64,000 nucleotides of DNA from Coprinus comatus (lineage: Eukaryota > Basidiomycota > Agaricomycetes > Agaricales > Agaricaceae). Where the stretch lies: positions 124,001 to 188,000 of the forward strand of contig JAWPGT010000029.1 in the NCBI GenBank assembly GCA_034638255.1, given 5' to 3'. Position 1 is the first letter of the stretch, and every line of letters starts with the position of its first letter. The position numbers and the translations under genes were made by a program. The notes beneath the pieces were generated by a model that worked only from the letters and a program-made list of their open reading frames with translations, had not been told where the DNA came from and did not search any database. Shown here piece by piece: positions 1 to 12,451 of this stretch.

Positions 1-3000
1 CTAATTGTTCACGCAGTACAAATACGTACTTCCTGATCAGTGAAAGTGGGCGTCTTAATGACGCTCGACCTGCTGGTAGATGACCTTTGCATGGGTTTAA
101 GAATAGCACTTGGTCTCCTGAAACAATCATGGCAAACTAAAATGATCGAGTCGTGAGCTAGGTAACATAAGAGAGTGATAAATGAATAATAAAAAGTACC
201 TCAGTTACGTGAAACATGGTCAAGGATCCGAGGCCAAATTGGCCAATTGTATCTGTTCTTCCTGTTTTTCCACCTATTCCAGTTTGTAATATCCCCTTGA
301 AATCGGCATCAGTGAAAGTGCTATTGTTGTGAATGACAAGGGCAGGTGTTTGTTGAAATTCCGCACAACGATCATTGATGAGGTATTCATCAGGCCATTG
401 GTTCGAGCCGTCGACCAGCACATTGAACTCCGTCGCACCGGCATCGGAAGCATTAGCCACGAACTCGAGTAGTAACTGCGAATCTGTATATTCACGTAGC
501 CTATTCCTTATTGTTGTAACCAAATCTTCACCCATGTCTAGTTCATCCTCATCATTTAATGCCAAAAGTCCAAGCGGTTGTAAACCAAGTTTAGTCGCCA
601 AATCCAACGTAATGTTTGGATGTGCCAGCAATCGATCTCCAATATCGATAAGGTGCAAGCGTTCACCCACGTCATTATAACAAATAGAAGGACACGGTTG
701 CATGATGCGATTTTTGTCTGGTAGGAAAAGTTTCTCCCGATCTTCCTGTGTTAGCAAATCGGGTAACCAATGCAGGAGGCGTAACATCCCATGAACCTCA
801 GTGGAACTTCGAGTTGAGGTTCGAGGTACGTCACAGAGATATTGGATGATTGTGTCTTTATCAGGTCTTTTGGAACGATCAGGAGTCCAAATAAAAAGAT
901 AGCAGTGTTGAATACACGCACCGATCCTTACAGCCCATTTTTCCCAAGAATGACATCATCCTTGGCTCTAAAGATACAACCGTCACAAACCCAATTTCGG
1001 GAATGTCCGCATCCGACAACAACGCCCGCGACGTGAGATATAATTCACGATTACGACCTGGTACCCATTTGCGACCTTGAAGGACACTATGCAGAGAAGC
1101 GATTTCCGCTTCAGACGGCTTTCGGCTTGCTAGTTCTTTGACTATCATATGCATCTTGTCGTAAGGCAGCGCCTGATAATTGTTGACCATTGCTCGCAAC
1201 TGGTTTAGAATGATCGAAAATGATACCTCCCCCTCCCATCCAAGCGCTCGACGCGCACCCGTTCTAACCTGTACACTCCGTACGACCATTGACATACACT
1301 CATCAAATAAATATGATTTATTTTGATGAGACGCAGTATCTCTACAATTCTGAGGTTCTTCAACCCACTACTTGTCGGTATCCATTCGAGGTTTTTCAGA
1401 GACGAATCAAATAATCGTTGACAGTCGAATTGTGTCTCATACATGATTTCGAGAAGAATGCGTGCAATGTTCTCCGATCGATTATTGGCAATATAAGTGA
1501 TCCGATCACGTACAATGTCCGTCGATAGACTTCTTACGAGAAGTCCAAGACGACGAAGATGCACGATTAAATCGGTAGATGAAGCCCGTGATGTATCAGG
1601 AAGAGCTGACGAGGATAGGGGATATAAACGAGAAATAGTAGAATTAGGGTCAATGAGACGGTTTGGGGCTTGCATTGATCCATCCGTTGCGCGTACAAAC
1701 ACCTTTCCCGCCAATTGATCAAAATGTGCGGAGTAACAAGATGGGACTCAGATGCCAAATAACCTGTGAACGCTACCTGCGTTTCGAAAGATTGGGCATC
1801 AAAATGCTTCAGCATAAGGTCGACAAGATCGCCACGATTGAGAGGGGTTGCATCCTTATCATCCAAGTACCGCAAGAAGTTCCTGTCTATCAAGTCAAGG
1901 TCTATGAAGACGTAGTTTGATATGACAGGAAGACTGGAGATCGAGATTGTAGAAGGATACACTCCTTTTACGGTAGCAGTGGCTGGGATATAGCTACGGG
2001 AATTGACCACGTTTCCGTTTGAAGAAGAGACACGCGGGTATATAGGTAATGCTCGTAAACGGGAACGGAAATTTAAACGTTGTGAAACGGAACCTTTCAA
2101 TGCCCTAGAAGAAGGAAGATGTTCGATCAAATGTTGGCAAAGATGTTTTGCATCATCGAGTAACACAGATACATCTGAGGTATTATCGGGGAATGCATGC
2201 ACCAAAGAGTAGACGTCGGCGGACTGTTTCAAATTTGTGAATGATGCCTTGTGTGTCATTCTAGCATCGATAATGAAAATACGGAGGTGTTGAAGAATTC
2301 CGCTAGTATAGTATCATTTCCTGCATCAAATACCACTTCCCGAGGTGTTGTAGAGCCCAAAGTAGTTGGAACGAGATAAAGAGACTCAAGAGTCGTCAAG
2401 AGGCCTTCTATCTTCGACTTGTGGGACCACTTCCAGAATTTGTTTAACCATTCGACTTGATCGTCGAGCAGTTTATTCTCCGCCTCTGAAGAATATGTCT
2501 GGGAAAGGTATCGGGCTACATGTGATCTGTCAAGATTACAAACATTCAAGGAATGTTTTTTTGGAGTTGTGAATAATCCACGCGCAAGGAGGGAAGTTGT
2601 TCCAAAGATATTGCCGACAAGTCATAGGAGCCGAATAATTCTTCCTCGAGTTTACCAAGAAGAACGTGGTTGTTGCTGGATTGGTTACGAGATTCCAATG
2701 CAATTCGAGTCTTTCCCACACTTTCAACGAGCGGGATTCCGATGACGTAACGACAATCACCCAGAGACAGTAGATAGGATAGAATGCATTGCGCATCTTG
2801 GATATTCAAATCCGAACATTTTTGAGTATGACCCTATTATAACAGTTCAATTAGTAAGAGGTTGAGTTTGGGAAAGATAGGAGTTGTCGATTACCTGGAG
2901 GAATCGTTGCACATTCTCGGGAATCATGATGTTTGTGTCCAACGAAGAAGAGGAAGAGGTACGAATACTAGCGACTAAGTATTCAGGGAGGCGCACAATA

Positions 3001-4655
3001 GATAATCCTGCCCGTGTCAGAGCAAACAATATATTTTTATCTCCCTTTCTTCGGCAATAAGAGCAGACGAGAGTGTAGTGTATGAAGTCGGGTTTGATCC
3101 GAAGACGGGCCATACTGGGAGCTCGAGGGAGTAATGGACAATACGATTCGGCATGTCTTTCCAATAGACATAGTCTCCTGAGTTCACCTTCGCTTGCAGA
3201 GTAGGCCACGCATCCAAAACATTCTTGATTTCGTTTTCTTCGATCAACAATTGTAATAAATTGGCCCATGCTTGAGGTACATAGCTATCGAACAGCAAGC
3301 GATTCCATTCAATGAGGGCTCTGTCAACATCAATGAGCAATAGTTCAACTTTAAAGTTGTGGGGAACAAATCGTACTGATCATCGGAACCCTTGACAATA
3401 CCGACTTCGCCCGCGTTTCGTAAATTTTGACGTGACTGGTCAGAGAAAACAAACCATTGATTTGAACTGGAAATTCGGTCCTGAGGGGTAATGGTAGGAA
3501 AGTAAACAAGCGACCAATACTTGTTCGATTGTCGAGTGGTATTGCGAGCTCAATGGTAGGGTTTAACTTGTGTTGTGTTAAGATCCTTTTAGGATCTGCT
3601 CCAGACAAACGACTAGACAATTCACGCATGGCTTCCTCTTCGGAGAAAGGGGCACGAATGAATCTCCATGATGCCCTCTGCTCAGAAACATCTAAGCGAG
3701 CAACCGTGATTGTTGCCTTCCGACTTTCACAACTTCTAATCGCTTTCATATCCTCTCGTTCTACAACAGCTCTTGCAATCATAGTTCTGGTGCCAGTTTC
3801 ATCGATCTCGTGGAGTTCTATACTTTCTATGTGACGTAGAAAGAGAAGCGAGACATCCAGCTCCTCCAAGGCAAAGCTTCGGAGGAGCTCGGATATCTCA
3901 CTCGTCGAGATCGTTTTTGAGCTGATGGGACTTGGCGATGTACGCAGCGGGAGTCGAAAGGCGGATCCATTAAACCCTTCAGAGCGCCAATTCTGCTTTG
4001 ATAAAACACTCTCAAAAGCGATTAAATGATCATCAAAGGTAAATTCGGTGGATTGGATATTAAATTTCACACCGCCATCATCCTCGGCAAAATCGTGTTG
4101 TGGATCAAGGATGGCGAGGTGAGATCCAGAAAGGATGTGAGGATGATCAGTTATCTAGGTGGGTACGATATCAAAATCGAATACTCCGATTGTGAGTAGA
4201 TGTCCAAGTACTTACATGATAACAAGAACGGAATCCGATTCCATATTTTCCTATTTTTCTAAGGTATTTCGGTCTCAGCGATGAGTTACATTAGAATGAG
4301 ATCGACGTACGATGTATCTGTTTTCTTTGAAGATCGATGAATGTTTTTCAGCGCCCTCCAGTCTTCTGGTGAGATGTCGGCATCATTGAAGGCTATCAAA
4401 GATGGTCCTTGCGTGCTAGAAAGGTATTGGTGGTAAACGCTCTCAGATGAATGAGTACGCTTGTCAAGGACAAAGATCTGATATATCGTTAGAACATCAA
4501 CAACTCGGTTCAAAGGTTCAAACCTGTTTAGTAGCTCCAGCGTCATCTGAATTCTGCAGGAATTCTCTCAGTAACCCAATAGAGAAAGGGTAACTGCCTA
4601 AAATTGCGTTCAGAGCATCGGTCGGGGCAACACTCTCACCAAAGCGTTCTGCCAT
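1..4655 (-). CDS. Sacsin-type HSP90-like ATPase domain protein (3' end beyond left edge)
   Basis: Large multi-exon gene read leftwards and truncated by the window edge. The start ATG at 4655 opens MAERFGESVAP and quickly reaches LREFLQNSDDAGATKQ, the N-box of the sacsin/HSP90-like ATPase fold. After an intron (GTTTGA to ATATCAG) comes the usual FVLDKR strand. The G-box GKYGIGFRSCYH lies near 4215-4260, followed by DHPHILSGSHLAILDPQ. A second sacsin-type repeat lies at 158-787, with LLEFVANASDAGATEF and GQFGLGSLTMFHVTE, continued before position 128 by VLFLNPCKGHLPAGR. Sacsin-family proteins are thought to act as large co-chaperones; in fungi the role is unproven. Many short introns split the region between the repeats and I did not fix all of them. 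The family assignment is firm, the exact exon structure is not. Confidence 0.8.
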
Positions 4656-5393
4656 GTTGAAGGTATTGGTTAAGAAGCATTGACAGAATCGTGATGTCTA
4701 AACACGATATGCGGGCGCTAATCCAGATATAGAACAGATTGGGTTTGAAGGTTCGAAGACTGACAAGACAGGCTTCCGGAAATTCCCATTCCCATGTAGT
4801 AGAGAGCGCACGGGCCATATATTTTTGACACACGAGAGGCATACATTTCAGTGCATGCATGAATCATCACAGACAATGACCAGTAAGAGAAAATTGAAAG
4901 AGATACGTCCTAGTGCTAATGCAAACCGTTCCGACTCTCACCGCTTTTGTGCAAATCACGTGGGATAATGTACTATTTATAAATTGCAGCTGTATTCCGT
5001 AGGAGTCTAGAGGAAATATGAAAAATTCTGGCAATATAATCCTACTATATACACAAGTTTTAACAGACGGAGAGAGGGGGGAAGAATTTGTTTGTTGACA
5101 AATATGTGTACCTACATTGGGGAGAGGGGGAGCGTTGACCACTCACCGTAACACGGCGTTTCACACCCTCCATTCGATGGAGTTAATAATAGATTCACCA
5201 TTTCCTGTAATATCGAATTAAAACTTGAACACCACATACCACTTACCATATCCTCTGAGGGATGGAATATTTTTTCAGAGTAAATACATAGACATACACT
5301 CGAACCCAAAATAATTCACCATACCAACTCCAAAAGAAAAATCATAAAAATAAACATAATCTATATATAATCTACAACAACAACATAAAACAC
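4656..5393. other. Intergenic region, no gene seen
   Basis: Lies between the start of the sacsin-like gene and the stop codon of the next minus-strand gene. It presumably holds the promoter of the former and the 3' UTR of the latter. Open frames here are short and do not look protein-like. Confidence 0.4.
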
Positions 5394-8300
5394 TCATCCA
5401 ATCAACCGAAACCGAACAATAGTTTTCTGGCCAGGTATAAATCGATGAGACCGATCCTGCAAAACCACAATTTCCAATTCTCCTCTCATATCGTTATTAC
5501 TACTATCCTCAACACCATCCCCAGGCCCAAGTCCAATCCCGCTCCCATTCCCATTACCAATTCCGAGACTACCATCATGTTTAGATTTCCCGCTGCTCGA
5601 ATCCAAATTCACTGTTACTGGTACTGGTACCGGAAACACCTGTGAATCTCCACGTTGCCGTAGATTCGGACTCAAATACCGTTCATAATTATAATCAGTC
5701 CTATGAACGCAATAAAACCTCACGAAAATCCCATATTCATTACTCATGACATATCTTCCTGGTCTAAAGTTGAAAAGCGAAAAAGAAAAAAAGAAAAAGG
5801 TCGTTAACAACTTCATTCTTTTTAAAAATAAAATAAAATAAAATAAAATAAATAAGACAGAAACAAAAACTCACATGAATTTCAACCCCCCAAAAACATT
5901 GATACAACTATCCAACTGTTCCTTCAATCTTTCCGCAAATATCACAATTTTATCTTTTCTGGACCAAATATCAAAATCGGAAGAAACTACGGAAAATTGA
6001 CCATCGAATCCGAATAATGATTTTCGGAATTTCTTATTCTTTTGTATTTCAGCAGGGTCAGGATTAGGATTGGGATTGGGATTAGGGTTGGGAGGATCAG
6101 GATTGGAAATTGGAGTTGGAGTTGGAGTTGGAGTTGGAATTGAAGCTGCAGGAGTTGGAATTGAAGTTGCAGAGGTATTTGAATTTGGTATTGATGATAA
6201 AGATTTACTGGGAATCGTTGGTTCCGAATGTATATCCGAAAGGTCTATAGATTCTATCCCAACAGTACTCGTAGTTGAACCTGAACTTAAACCCAAACCC
6301 GATTTCGAAGTCGAAGTCGAAGTCAGAGTTGGAGTCGTAGTTGAAGTGTTGGTTGAAATCGAAGCCAAGGTCGTATATGAAGTGTTGGTTGAAAGCATAG
6401 CCGAACCAGACACCGAACCAGAACCCGAACCTAAACCCGAAGACTGCTCTTCTTGTCCATATCGACCCCACTGTTGCTGTTGCTGTTGCTGTTGCTGTTG
6501 TTGTTGTTGATGATGATAGCGATACTGGGACTCGAATTCCCGTTGATTGAGATTATACTTCAAATCACTCCTCCGATTCTGATTCCGAACAAAAATCGAA
6601 TGTATATTTTGAACTTCAAGAAAACTTGACAATTTGAATCGAAAATCGAGGACCAAATCTTCTCGACATCTGTATTCTGGATATATTGTTATTATCGGTG
6701 ACTATAATCAAGAAAACCAGTTAGAGATGTTACAAAAGCCATCCTCATTCTACTTTAAGAGAGGAAAATAGATGAAAGAAGAAAAAAAACTCACTGGATA
6801 AATTGGTTTATCATTAACATGTTCTCGTTCAAGTTTTCCAGCATCATCGACACTATATTTCAATCCCGATTGTTGGGAATGTGAATTTGAAGATTTACGA
6901 TGAGCACGAGCAGGTATACGAATATATAATGGTATATGTTTTTGTTTCCTGTTATTCTTTACCCCCTTCAGCATTTTTATCCTCAATATTAACAAGGCAA
7001 AGATAATAAAAAATGTAAAGAGGAAGGGAGATTAAAACTCACCTGAGACAAAATTGACTCTGAATCCGGATCTCTATCCTCTTCTTCACTACTACTATGA
7101 TTATCATCAGAAGGTCCAGCTATATCACTCAAATCACTTTCACCTCCGAATACTGATTCGTAAGAGGCAATAGAAGTGGCTGGTGATATTTCTTTCTCAT
7201 CATCATCATCTTCATCGACATCATCTGAAACAACTTCCACACCATTCTCCTTTTCCTTTTCCTTCTCCTTTAACGGTAACTTCAAAGTAGCCCGTAATGG
7301 CCCAGACAACAAACTCCTATTTCGACTTTCCTCATTTTCCTCCATATCACACTTGTCACCATCATCAACCGAAGCCGGATTTCGCGTCTCTGTCTGTGAA
7401 GGAAGTAACAATCGAACAGATTTAATATTCGAAATCCATCCTTTATCTTTATCTTTCTCCTTATCCTCATCCAACTTTAAATCATCCTCATCCTCATCCT
7501 CATCTTCGTCTTCATCCTCATCCTCGTCTTCGTCTTCATCCTCATCATCACGCTCCCCATCTAACTCTTCCCTTTCCCCTCCTCCTTCTTTATCAACAAA
7601 CCGACTCCAACTAACACATTTCCCTTTCTCTCTCTCTCTCGAAACACCATCATCCAAATTAAATCGTAACCGCAATATCGATTTCGGCTTCGGCTTTGGC
7701 TTCGATTTCGGAATCTTATCACTACCACCATCCCTATTCCCATCCCTATTCCCATCCCTATTCCTATTCCTATCCCTATCCCTATTCCTATTCCTATTCC
7801 TATTCTTATCCTCACCCAACAACCAATCAAAATTCAAACCCAACCCAACCTTCTTCCTCTCCTTCCAAGATTTCTGAATACACTTAACACAACGAACAAC
7901 ATTAGAATCAGGTAACATTATTTCATTACATGAAACTGATCCACATATTCTCCAATACTAAAAAGGAAAGTGAGTTTCATTTTATTAATTGCAAAGAAAA
8001 GAAAAGAAAAGAAAAGAAAAGAAAAGAAAAAAGAGAAGAGAAATTGGGTTGGTGATGAGTGGATGTTCAATTATTATTATTATTTCAAATAATAACACAA
8101 CATTAATATAGTGATGAAGGATATATAGATAAATTAGATATAAATATATACGTACCGGATTTGGTTGGGGAGGAGGTACTGTCAATGGTACTCGATTCGG
8201 ATCTACATATAAATTGCGTTGTATTCGTAATTGTGGTTGCGGTTGCAGTTGAGGTCGCTGTTTTTGTTGCAACTTCAATTGTACTCCTGCTTCCTGTTTA

Positions 8301-9669
8301 TTGTACTGTAATCGAGAACGAGAATTCGGATGCCGACTTGGATGTGGATGCGGATGCGGATGCGGACGTGGATATGGATATGGATGTGGATGTGGATGCA
8401 CATCCTGAGTCAAATTCAGATTCGGATTCGAATTTGGATTAAGTTGTGGTATCGGTATTAGTGTCGGCGTTGTCGTTTGCATTGGTATAGGTACTGATTC
8501 CGATATCGACGTTGGTACACTAGACACCTCAATCCCAACCATACTTGAAATTTCTTCCACATTAAAATCCGGTTCTACTTCTAATAAAACCTCGTTATTC
8601 CAATGTGAAAGCAGTATTTCAGTTGCACTTGAATATGTTTCAGGAAACTTTTGATCCTGTGGTGGCAGCTGCAGCTGCAATTGCGACTGCGACCGCGACT
8701 GCGGTTGTTGTTGTTGATGTTGCTGTTGATGTTGATGTTGATGTTGGGGTTGTTGATGTTGATTCTGATGTTTTTGGGGGTGAAAGTGTGTCTGTCTACT
8801 ATGTTCATGAAGTAAATCTGTCCCTTGGTGTAAATTTGCCGAACCAGAACCAGAACCAGAACCAGAGGAAGATAACCAATGTTGATATGGATTTGATGCT
8901 ATTTCACAGTTGTCGTAATTTTGAATACTAGACGACGAAGAGACTGAGGGATGCTGATCTGGATGTGGATGTGGATGTGTACGTGAATTTGAACGTAACT
9001 CATTCTGGTTCATTAAGAGAGGATTGGTAGGAGGAGGCGGATAAGATAAAGTTGTAGGTGTATGTATTGCTTCGGATGTAGAGGGTATCTGGGATTGCGA
9101 TTTCTATTAGGAGATCATTAAATCAGTACTGAAACAAAAAAAAGTAAGAAACAATAACGAGTTTTTTCGACATACCTCTAAGGATGTATCATCTATTGCG
9201 GATGATACTGGCAGTGTTGGTAATGACGACGAATTCAATTTCGTCTTCGACTTTCTGTCATCCAAAGAGATCGACATAGGTATATTATTATGATCAGAGT
9301 TTTGGGTGGATTCTGATACTGGGCGGATTCCCTAGGGAAAAAAAAACGTAATAAGAGAATAAGAAAAGAGAGATAATGAAAGAAAGCGAAAGAGATAAGA
9401 GAATGATTATAGTAATCCACAAAGAAAACGAACGTGATAAAAGAAACACTCACAGTAGTCACATCGATTAACTGTTTCTTCACCTTGAATCCATCTAAAT
9501 CATTTCCAATCACTAACTCTGTCCTAGCTCTATTATAATTGCGTATTTTCCAACACGGATCGCACATGTTGATCGAAACAGGATGATTTGGACCCAAGAT
9601 CGCAGCACATTGCGAACAAACGCGAATGAAAGGGATATTATGAGGCCTTTGATCAGATTCATGTAGCAT
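5394..9669 (-). CDS. Cys-pair, low-complexity protein of about 1200 aa, function unknown
   Basis: Seven exons: 9669-9454, 9331-9176, 9105-8156, 7957-7043, 6965-6795, 6701-5875 and 5763-5394. The N-terminus has CSQCAAILGP followed by NMCDPCWKIRNY, two CxxC pairs that could bind zinc. Exon 4 opens WRICGSVSCNEI and then VRCVKCIQKSWKER, a second possible zinc site. The C-terminal exons 6-7 carry conserved-looking stretches (IYPEYRCREDLVLDF, SNEYGIFVRFYCVH). Between these blocks are His/Gln, Asp/Glu, Asn/Arg and Pro/Asn repeats. All junctions are in phase except exon 2 to 3: exon 3 starts two bases out of frame, and the break can be placed in a CA-rich run near 9057-9067. That may be a length change, an assembly error or a missed splice. 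The Cys pairs suggest a nucleic-acid or chromatin protein, but no family was recognised. Confidence 0.65.
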
Positions 9670-10771
9670 TTTGTCTTCTTGCTTTTACGATGTATGGATT
9701 TCGCGGTATTCTACCATCCGCGTCTAAGAGAATTCTTTCAATTCGCGTTCGAACAGTCCGAAAAAAAACTTACGGCAGACCTGAAAGAGAAGATATAGGA
9801 CCAACGCCTGCCTGAAGTGAGTTCTCAAAGATTGTGAGGGATTGCAACAGCATGTATTGATGATTTTACGACGAGCAGCGTTGGCGGGACTGAAAGGCTA
9901 AAGAGGGGAGGTTGACACACCACTGTTCCCCATGCTAACAATTTGCTGCAACAGTCGCAATAGAAAAATTATGTATGCTTACGTTATGTAGTCAATTTAA
10001 AATACATCCTACTGAGCTACTATTGCCCCCGTTTGGCCGCTGAACATTCAGCCGCACGTTTTTGAGTAGGAGTGCGGAGGGATTTGGAAGGTATGCATGT
10101 GTATCAAGAAGCAGAGTTGGGCGCTTATCTGAACCTGAGAGAATTGGAATCTATTGCAACGCTGGACGTGTGATGTCATCAGTCAGTATATCTTCGAAAT
10201 CAAATAATCAAATAATCTTAGGGGCTGTTGGAGGATGTTCCAACCTCTGGTATGTTTGACAATTCCAAGCTTCATAAAACATGATTACTCTACTATTATT
10301 GAGTCTCAAAAGATTAATATTTGATTCTACACCACCACAAAAACTAATGCAAAGCCAGACGCTACGTTTGTAAATCCGGAGACTCAAAGGATACTTGTAT
10401 GTCATAAGGCTTACTAGTGGACCTGGGAGTTGATAGCCACAAAGTAAGTATTATTTCTAGGAGTCACTAGTCACTACTGGGATGAAATGACAAGCGCAAA
10501 TTCATGAAGTGCAGTAACCAAAAAAAGAGGGCCAGGAAGAAGAATCTCTGTCGTTTTGGTGACATCGTTCCTTACTAGGAAAACACTCGACGTATGTGAA
10601 GCTTTGTTATGGCATCCATGTCAACTAAACAATAATTCAGAGGATCATTCAGAGCATAAAAGCAAAACAAAATCCAAAATCCAATATTTAACATCTAGTA
10701 TTACATACATAAACACGACACCTCGTATATCACTGACGAATCGCGATACGAAGGACTCCATCTGAGTTAGG
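9670..10771. other. Gene-poor stretch, nothing convincing
   Basis: Upstream of the Cys-pair gene. Contains AT-rich sequence and scattered short frames without protein-like composition. The first few hundred bases should include that gene's promoter and 5' UTR. Confidence 0.35.
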
Positions 10772-11077
10772 CTACTCCGGATAACCCCAATTCGTGACAG
10801 TCGCTGTGTTAATCTCCTCAAGATTTGAGTGTTTCGGCCAATTCCTAGAACACATTCCAAGAGTAATAATGGCATTTGTTCCGGGGAAAACGAATATAGA
10901 ATGCTCAGATTCATATCGCAAAGGCATTGGTTGGTGGGGTATGATATATAAACAATTTCTATTAAACATTTTGAATATATTCGCCACCGCCACAGTCCAC
11001 TGAGGGTTCAGGGAAACCGTAATAAGGCGCGTTGGATGGATGGATAAGTGGATAGATAGTTCACAGATGATAGACAT
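10772..11077 (-). CDS. Possible small protein, about 101 aa, weak
   Basis: Open frame from ATG at 11077 to a stop at 10772. A good TATA box lies 70-80 bp upstream on the same strand (11151-11159) and a C/T-rich leader lies between. The middle and C-terminus (for example SIFVFPGTNAIITLGMCSR and EEINTATVTNWGYPE) look more like protein than random translation. There is no recognisable domain and no clear signal peptide, and an intron could change the N-terminus. The overlapping frames on the other strand are no better. Kept as a low-confidence candidate only. Confidence 0.25.
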   Translation of the reverse strand: MSIICELSIHLSIHPTRLITVSLNPQWTVAVANIFKMFNRNCLYIIPHQPMPLRYESEHSIFVFPGTNAIITLGMCSRNWPKHSNLEEINTATVTNWGYPE

Positions 11078-11150
11078 CAAAGACTGATTAAGGTGAAGGT
11101 GAAGGTGATGATGGAGGATAAGAAGAAAGAAAGGATGTGAATAAAATGGA

Positions 11151-11159
11151 CTTTATATA
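11151..11159 (-). promoter_or_regulatory. TATA box (TATATAAAG) for the small minus-strand frame
   Basis: Reads TATATAAAG on the minus strand, followed by a pyrimidine-rich leader and then ATG at 11077. Spacing fits a fungal core promoter. Confidence 0.35.
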
Positions 11160-12376
11160 GGTGGAAAAGTGCATATATGCGCTTCAGATCATTATTTTTT
11201 TCGACAGGACATGATTTTATAGTTTTCTAGACCGTGACATTCTTCACACGAGCAACGATAATACGCATAGTCACATAGAAATTGAAAGGAACTAACTGAA
11301 TCGAGTATTGAGATTCCAACAAGCACAATGTTTTCTTGGGACAAGTCCAATTAACTACCTGTTACACCCATCTCTCAGGAATACTTGTAGACTGTTATTT
11401 GATTGTTCAATGAACATCTGGATATTTTTCTTTCCTTCTTCAGGAGATGATTACGCTCCTCAAATGTAAGATATACACATTGTTAGTCTCTTCAGAGAGA
11501 ACATCGGGTTTCTATTACCGTCTATGGAATCGCATAGTGATAGACTATCATTCCACTAAACTGTATAGTAGTAGCAGAGGGGATATCAAAAGTTCGTCTC
11601 TTGGAGAGTTTCATTGTTGAGTTCCAAGCGCAATTTATGTTTTGGATCGACAATCACTATCAATCACGGACAATTTGGTAAACGTAGCTATACCCTATCC
11701 GACTTGATTAATGATCAGCATGGTGACGATGTCTATCCCTCACAGGTCTAGACTCTAGTGAGGACAAGTTGAAACCAACACTTTCAATCTATCACTGTCA
11801 ACTTCTGTAACTTGCCAAGGGTCAGATTCATCATCCGACTCGTGCCCGATCCCTCTACTAGTACGTGATACGTCTGGCTGAGAAGTTAAAGGCATATATG
11901 CTGAAAAATGTTTAAGTTAAAGAAACATTTTATATTGTCATTTAAAATCTGAGTTATGACGATCCAGTTATCTGACCCGGGTGACCACTAAGCATTATGT
12001 GGTATGTACTATACTACTTCACTTTTCTTCTCCAAGTTCTCATGATCATTTTTTCTGTCATCAACATTTCGATTTCTATTAATATCACTTACAACCATCA
12101 TCGCATCTCCAGACTAACAACCCAAAAATGAACGTTATCCACATGTCAGAGAACAATATTCATCGTGGATCGATTGTCAAAAACTATGCAATGGGGCTGT
12201 AATAATTGGTTCATTCTGACATGTAATACTAGCATTATTATCATACGCATCTGTCGTTTAGTTGCCTACATGTGGTTGAGAGGTTAGCAACCATTACTAT
12301 CAAGCCCCGAACCCAGGCCCATATCTGGATTCTAGACACTTATGTAGATAGAAGCTATGACTATCTTCAAAACTAG
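11160..12376. other. Intergenic, no gene seen
   Basis: AT-rich, all frames closed at short intervals on both strands. The right end is the upstream region of the metallopeptidase-like gene. Confidence 0.4.
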
Positions 12377-12384
12377 TATAAATA
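12377..12384 (+). promoter_or_regulatory. TATA box (TATAAATA)
   Basis: TATAAATA lies 68-75 bp upstream of the ATG at 12452, followed by a CA/CT-rich leader typical of fungal 5' UTRs. Confidence 0.5.
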
Positions 12385-12451
12385 CGCGCGTATTCTACAT
12401 GACTATATCATATAACTACCAGTTTCAATTCATTCTACATCTTCACAAATT

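Noticed and set aside
6070..6510. Plus-strand open frame with Gly/Val/Glu repeats and poly-Cys
   Set aside because: It is the antisense of the poly-Gln and Pro/Asn/Thr repeats of the minus-strand Cys-pair gene; simple repeats keep all frames open.
7176..7877. Plus-strand Ser/Phe-rich frame, 233 aa
   Set aside because: Antisense of the Asp/Glu and Arg/Asn repeat region of the same gene.
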